A DNA stretch of 24,328 nucleotides from an uncultured Oscillospiraceae bacterium (GTDB lineage: Bacteria; Bacillota; Clostridia; Oscillospirales; Oscillospiraceae): assembly GCA_910585815.1 (NCBI GenBank), contig CAJUFJ010000001.1:1-24328 (forward strand). The letters are read 5' to 3'. How positions within the stretch are numbered: the stretch's first letter is position 1; each line of letters begins with the position of its first letter. The notes below the pieces were generated by a model. It was not told the origin of the DNA and did no database searches. It saw only the letters and a program-made list of their open reading frames with translations. This document shows positions 20,702-24,328 of this stretch, piece after piece. The position numbers and the translations under genes are program-made.

Positions 20702-22792
20702 TCAGTTAAAAATATCCGGCGTGTCGGCAAAGAGCCGGCGCACCCGCTCCCAGACGGGGCGGTTCTCCGGGGCGGTGAGGTGGGGGTCCTGCTCCAGCAG
20801 CTGCCGGGCGGCCTCCTGGGCCTCGCTGAGCAGCCGCATGTCTCCGGCCAGGTCGGCCAGCTTCATCTGGGGCAGACCGTGCTGGCGGTTGCCGAAGAAG
20901 TCCCCCGGCCCCCGGGCCTTCAGGTCCTCCTCGGATATTTTGAAGCCGTCGGTGGTGGAGGCCAGGGTGTGCAGCCGCTCCATAGCCTCCAGGCTGCGGG
21001 TGCCGGTGATGAGCACACAGTGGGAGGGGTGCTGTCCCCGGCCCACCCGCCCCCGAAGCTGGTGGAGCTGGCTGAGGCCGAAGCGGTCGGCGTTCTCGAT
21101 GATGATAAGGGAGGCGTTGGGCACGTCCACCCCCACCTCCACCACGGTGGTGGCCACCAGCACCTGGGTCTCCCCACTGGAGAAGGCGGACATGGCGGCC
21201 TCCTTCTCCCGGGGCTTCATCTTCCCGTGGAGGATGCCCAGCCGCAGGTCGGGGAAGACCTCCTTTTGGAGCTTTTCCGCATAGGTTTTTACCGCTTTCA
21301 GGTTCAGGGCGGGGCTCTCCTCCCCGGGGAGGGCGGCGTCGGGATTTTCCTCCACAGCGGGACAGATGATATACACCTGCCGCCCCTCGGCCACCTGTTT
21401 CCGGACAAAGCCATACATCCGTTGCCGCTTGTCCTCCCGCACCACGTAGGTGGCGATGGGGGTGCGGCCCGGGGGAAGCTGGTCAATCACCGACACGTCC
21501 AGGTCCCCGTAGATGATGAGGGCCAGGGTCCGGGGGATGGGGGTGGCGGACATAACCAGCACGTGGGGGGCGGTCCCCGCCCCGCTCTTGGCGGCCAGGG
21601 CGGCCCGCTGGGCCACCCCGAAGCGGTGCTGCTCGTCGGCTACGATAAGGGCCAGGTTCGCAAAGGCCACCCCCTCGGAGATAAGGGCGTGGGTGCCGAT
21701 GACAAAGTCGATCTCCCCCGACTCCAGGGTGGCCCGGGTCTTTTTCTTCTCGGCGGCGGTCATGGAGCCGGTGAGCAGCCCCACCCGCACCCCGGCGGGG
21801 GAGAGCAGGGCGGACAGGGATTTATAGTGCTGTTCGGCCAGCACCTCGGTGGGGGCCATCAGGGCGGCCTGACAGCCGCTGCCGGCACACAGCCAGCCGG
21901 CATAGGCGGCCACGGCGGTCTTGCCGGAGCCCACGTCCCCCTGGACCAGCCGGTTCATGGGCTGGCCGGACGACATATCGGCGGCCACCTCGTCCATTAC
22001 CCTGCTTTGGGCAGCCGTGGGAGCGAAGGGGAGCAGGCGGAGAAAGTCCTCCTTGGGCCGGGGCGGGATGGCGGTCCCGGCCCCCTCCCGGCCCCGGCGG
22101 CTCTTTAAAAAGTGGAGACCTACCGCCAGATAGAACAGCTCCTCGAAGGCCAGCCGCCGCCGGGCCAGGTCCAGCGCCTTCTCGTCCTCGGGGAAGTGGA
22201 TATTTTTCAGGGAAAATTCCGCCGCCGCCAGGCTGTGAGCCTGCCGGATGTGCTGGGGCAAGGTCTCGGGCAGCCCCTCGGCGCAGGGCAGGGCCTGCCG
22301 GGCGAGGGAGGCCAGCATATGGTTGGAGATGCCCGCCGTCAGCCGGTAGACCGGCATGATGCAGCCGGTGAAGGACTGCCTGTCGGTCCGCTCGAAAATG
22401 GGGTTGACCATGGACCGCCGGCGGCCCTGGACCTCCACCGCGCCGTAGAAGATATATTCCTCCCCGGCCCGGATGGCCCGCTCCACATAGCCCTGGTTGA
22501 AGAAGGTGAGGTGCAGGGCCCCGGTGTGGTCCACCACCTTCACCTGGACCAACTCCAGCCCCTTGCGGATGCGGGAGAGACGGGGGTGTTCGGCGGCCAT
22601 GGCGGCAATGCACACCCGCCCCTCCAGAGGGGCCTCGGTCACGGCATAGACCTTCCGCCGGTCCTCGTAGTCCCGGGGGTAGCAGGTGAGCAGGTCGCCG
22701 GCGGTGGACAGGCCCAGCTTCTCCAGCTTTTTGGCCCGGGCCTCCCCCACGCCGGGAAAGTCGGTTAGGGGGGTATCGCGGGTGACAGTCAT
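20702..22792 (-). CDS. recG: ATP-dependent DNA helicase RecG
   Basis: This 696-residue superfamily 2 helicase regresses stalled replication forks and processes branched DNA. The N-terminal wedge/OB region binds the junction. Residues 8-20 (PLTDFPGVGEARA) form the helix-hairpin-helix start and RRRSMVNPIFE belongs to the wedge. The helicase core has Walker A GDVGSGKT at 285-292, DEQH at 386-389, SATPIPRT from 415, and later ATTVVEVGVDVPNA and QLRGRVGRG, as in full-length RecG. The C-terminal tail (DFFGNRQHGLPQMKLADL) is conserved. AAAGGAGG precedes the ATG. No truncation is seen. The redox-protein gene follows. Confidence 0.97.
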   Translation of the reverse strand: MTVTRDTPLTDFPGVGEARAKKLEKLGLSTAGDLLTCYPRDYEDRRKVYAVTEAPLEGRVCIAAMAAEHPRLSRIRKGLELVQVKVVDHTGALHLTFFNQGYVERAIRAGEEYIFYGAVEVQGRRRSMVNPIFERTDRQSFTGCIMPVYRLTAGISNHMLASLARQALPCAEGLPETLPQHIRQAHSLAAAEFSLKNIHFPEDEKALDLARRRLAFEELFYLAVGLHFLKSRRGREGAGTAIPPRPKEDFLRLLPFAPTAAQSRVMDEVAADMSSGQPMNRLVQGDVGSGKTAVAAYAGWLCAGSGCQAALMAPTEVLAEQHYKSLSALLSPAGVRVGLLTGSMTAAEKKKTRATLESGEIDFVIGTHALISEGVAFANLALIVADEQHRFGVAQRAALAAKSGAGTAPHVLVMSATPIPRTLALIIYGDLDVSVIDQLPPGRTPIATYVVREDKRQRMYGFVRKQVAEGRQVYIICPAVEENPDAALPGEESPALNLKAVKTYAEKLQKEVFPDLRLGILHGKMKPREKEAAMSAFSSGETQVLVATTVVEVGVDVPNASLIIIENADRFGLSQLHQLRGRVGRGQHPSHCVLITGTRSLEAMERLHTLASTTDGFKISEEDLKARGPGDFFGNRQHGLPQMKLADLAGDMRLLSEAQEAARQLLEQDPHLTAPENRPVWERVRRLFADTPDIFN

Positions 22793-22868
22793 GGGGGCGG
22801 CCTCCTTTCGCGGCAGTTTGTCCTATTTTACCACAGCTTGGCCGGGGAGTAAAGGCGAAGAATGGGGG

Positions 22869-22897
22869 TTGTCAGGGGAAGCGGTACCCGGTATAAT
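22869..22897 (+). promoter_or_regulatory. promoter of the D-2-hydroxyacid dehydrogenase gene
   Basis: TTGTCA (22869-22874) and a perfect TATAAT (22892-22897) are spaced by 17 bases. The palindromic repeat starts at the very next base, so the transcript begins inside the repeat. Confidence 0.75.
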
Positions 22898-22967
22898 GTA
22901 GGGGCGGCCTGTGGCCGCCCGAGAATACGCTTCATCAAAATAACGGGCGGCCACAGGCCGCCCCTGC
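22898..22967. repeat. GTAGGGGC paired inverted repeat, copy 5 (5' leader of the dehydrogenase gene)
   Basis: The 24-base arms 22898-22921 and 22944-22967 are inverted copies with one mismatch, separated by 22 AT-richer bases. Each arm is also an internal hairpin (GGGCGGCC-TGT-GGCCGCCC type). The end of the repeat is 6 bases before the dehydrogenase ribosome site. Confidence 0.88.
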
Positions 22968-22985
22968 CAAGAAGGAGTGCAAGCC

Positions 22986-23918
22986 ATGTCCGAATACATT
23001 TTGAATCTTCTCCCCCTGCACGAGGGGGAGCGGGAGGAATTTGAGGCCATCGCCCCCGACGCCGTCCACGTCTACGCCCGGAGCAGCACCGTCACCTCGG
23101 AGCAGATCGCCGCCGCCACCGTGATGTTCGGCTGGCCCCGGCCGGAGATGATGAAGGGGGCCGCCAGCCTGAAGTGGTTCCAGACCATGTGGGCGGGCAC
23201 CGAGGAGTACGCCGGCTCTCTCCCGGACGGCATCCTGTTTACCTCCTCCAGCGGGTCCAACAGCCGCAGCGTGGCCGAGCACATGCTCACCGGCCTGCTG
23301 GCCGTCTGCCGCCGTCTGCCCACCTATCTGGACAGCCAGCGCTCTCACGTCTGGAAGGACGAGGGCCCCATGAAAACCATCCTGGGCGGCACCGTCCTGG
23401 TGCTGGGAGCGGGACATGTGGGGTCCGACTTTGCCAGGCTGTGCCAGGGCCTGGGCGCGAAGACCATCGGCCTGAAGCGGACGGTGACCGGCCCCATTGC
23501 GGCCTTTGATGAGGTGCGCACCATGGACGAGCTGGACGCCCTCCTGCCCCTGGCCGACGTGGTGGCCCTCACCCTGCCCCACTCCCCCCAGACGGTCCGC
23601 CTGATAAACGGGGAGCGCATCGCCCGGATGAAGGACGACGCCGTCCTTATCAGCGCCGGGCGGGGGTCCGTGCTGGACCAGGACGCCCTGGTGGAGGCCA
23701 TGACTGCCGGAAAGCTGTGGGGCGCCGCCCTGGACGTCACCGACCCCGAGCCCCTGCCCGAGGACCATCCCCTGTGGGACGTGCCCAACCTGCTCCTCAC
23801 CCCCCATGTGGCCGGAGGGATGCGGCTGGAGATCACCCGGAGGAAGTGCGTGGAGATGGCCCAGGAGAACCTGCGCCGGTATCTGGCCGGCGAGCCCCTG
23901 GTCAACCGGGTGGGCTGA
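22986..23918 (+). CDS. D-2-hydroxyacid dehydrogenase (NAD-dependent)
   Basis: This 310-residue cytoplasmic oxidoreductase interconverts 2-keto acids and D-2-hydroxy acids. The ATG at 22986 follows AAGGAG by 8 bases. The NAD-binding Rossmann domain has VLGAGHVGSDFA (GxGxxG). The catalytic triad of the family is visible: Arg in SAGRGSVLD, Glu in DPEPLPEDHPLW and His in LTPHVAGG. N- and C-terminal parts form the substrate domain. The short N-terminal domain and WFQTMWAGTEEY resemble the glyoxylate/hydroxypyruvate-reductase-like and YoaD-like branch, but the substrate cannot be named. It appears monocistronic and its leader consists largely of a palindromic repeat. Confidence 0.93.
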   Translation: MSEYILNLLPLHEGEREEFEAIAPDAVHVYARSSTVTSEQIAAATVMFGWPRPEMMKGAASLKWFQTMWAGTEEYAGSLPDGILFTSSSGSNSRSVAEHMLTGLLAVCRRLPTYLDSQRSHVWKDEGPMKTILGGTVLVLGAGHVGSDFARLCQGLGAKTIGLKRTVTGPIAAFDEVRTMDELDALLPLADVVALTLPHSPQTVRLINGERIARMKDDAVLISAGRGSVLDQDALVEAMTAGKLWGAALDVTDPEPLPEDHPLWDVPNLLLTPHVAGGMRLEITRRKCVEMAQENLRRYLAGEPLVNRVG

Positions 23919-23975
23919 ACGGCTGGGGGCTTCCCCGCCCCTCCGGTGAAATCTGCCAAACCGCGAATCTGGTAT

Positions 23976-24004
23976 TTGCATTTTTTTGGTTTCTGTGATA
24001 AAAT
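23976..24004 (+). promoter_or_regulatory. promoter of the C69 dipeptidase gene
   Basis: TTGCAT (23976-23981) and TAAAAT (23999-24004) are spaced by 17 bases, leaving a leader of about 107 bases. Confidence 0.65.
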
Positions 24005-24117
24005 AATAAATCAGAACACCCCGCCAGTCAGACCGGGGGAGGCGGCTGCAAAAGGGCGGGGAACGCACGGTCCTGCGGAAGCGGGATTACAATTCAGGAA
24101 AGGATGCATGGTATCGT

Positions 24118-24282
24118 ATGAAGTTTAAAACATGGAAACGGTTTCTGACAACCGCGGTCGTGACGGCCGCGCTGACGCTGACGGCCACCGTCGGCGCCTC
24201 CGCCTGCACCACCATCTATGTGGGCGGCAACCTGACCGAGGAGGGCACCCCCTTTGTGGCCCGTACCGAGGACTACGGCTCC
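24118..24282 (+). CDS. C69-family dipeptidase, N-terminal fragment
   Basis: The first 55 codons of an exported peptidase are present. A signal peptide (charged MKFKTWKRF, hydrophobic core, ASA cleavage motif) is followed by CTTIYVGGNLTEEGTPFVAR and TEDYGS. This matches the start of the mature C69/U34 dipeptidases (PepD-like), whose exposed cysteine (residue 30) is the nucleophile. Family members are typically about 450-600 residues or more, so most of the gene is missing. The frame continues past 24282 only into sequencing adapter, so the residues after SerTyr-Gly-Ser are not biological. The ribosome site (CAGGAAAGGA) is rather far from the ATG (about 14 bases). Confidence 0.85.
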
Positions 24283-24328
24283 AGATCGGAAGAGCGTCGT
24301 GTAGGGAAAGAGTGTGCCTCTATGTGTA
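24283..24328. other. Illumina adapter and index sequence (artefact)
   Basis: From 24283 the sequence reads AGATCGGAAGAGC and continues as the reverse complement of the TruSeq P5-side read adapter to GAAAGAGTGT (24315). Then come 8 bases GCCTCTAT and GTGTA, the start of the flow-cell part. The 8 bases are the complement of ATAGAGGC, which I recall as TruSeq i5 index D502. This is not genomic DNA. Confidence 0.97.

Noticed and set aside
20086..20709. 207-codon plus-strand open frame
   Set aside because: It crosses a terminator palindrome and the antisense of the redox-protein gene. It has no ribosome site or similarity.
20636..22108. 490-codon plus-strand open frame
   Set aside because: It is antisense to recG and rich in Gly/His, with no domain.
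24283..24328. C-terminal residues of the last open frame as coding sequence
   Set aside because: They are translated Illumina adapter.

Overview
The window looks like a chromosomal contig end from a spore-forming, GC-rich member of the Clostridia. An Oscillospiraceae-type gut anaerobe (Flavonifractor/Lawsonibacter-like) is my inference. The reasons are an alpha/beta-type spore protein (SASP), an archaeal/eukaryal-type ProRS, a NiaR repressor, strong AGGAGG ribosome sites with several TTG/GTG starts, and many GTAGGGGC-type intergenic palindromes. No rRNA, tRNA or CRISPR array is visible.

Layout. Positions 1-4.95 kb hold a redox/regulatory island. A phytoene-desaturase-like FAD oxidoreductase and a ferredoxin-reductase/[2Fe-2S] fusion are transcribed leftward. 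A GntR/FCD regulator, a HAD hydrolase and a TetR regulator run divergently rightward, ending at a perfect 19-bp terminator stem. From 4.98 to 8.85 kb there is a leftward four-gene membrane operon: TM_helix-repeat channel-like protein, DUF308/HdeD-like protein, radical SAM protein and TVP38/TMEM64 protein. From 9.08 to 9.9 kb lie the SASP gene, with an odd C-terminus, and the internally deleted remnant of an IS1182-like transposase. From 9.9 to 12.2 kb are leftward proS and a lipoprotein gene. From 12.3 to 17.3 kb are rightward niaR, hemW, murA, a YycJ/WalJ-type metallo-beta-lactamase-fold gene and rlmH. From 17.7 to 22.8 kb are leftward recG, a C_GCAxxG_C_C redox protein, mutY, a PflX-like radical SAM gene and a small hypothetical gene. 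From 22.9 kb to the end are a rightward D-2-hydroxyacid dehydrogenase and the start of a C69-family dipeptidase.

The most interesting item lies between rlmH and the mutY operon (about 17.31-17.69 kb). A 21-codon ORF has a consensus promoter, a perfect Shine-Dalgarno sequence and a hairpin that can hide that sequence. A second consensus promoter faces it from the opposite strand. The cassette is bounded by terminators. This is the architecture of a type I toxin-antitoxin locus, with a peptide I cannot assign to a named family.

Other structure: GTAGGGGC palindromes lie directly on or just after the stop codons of niaR, hemW and recG. One forms the 5' leader of the dehydrogenase gene. A 122-bp MITE-like element with a 10-bp flanking direct repeat lies downstream of murA. 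The last 46 bases (24283-24328) are Illumina adapter plus index sequence, not genome, so the final gene is truncated by an assembly artefact.
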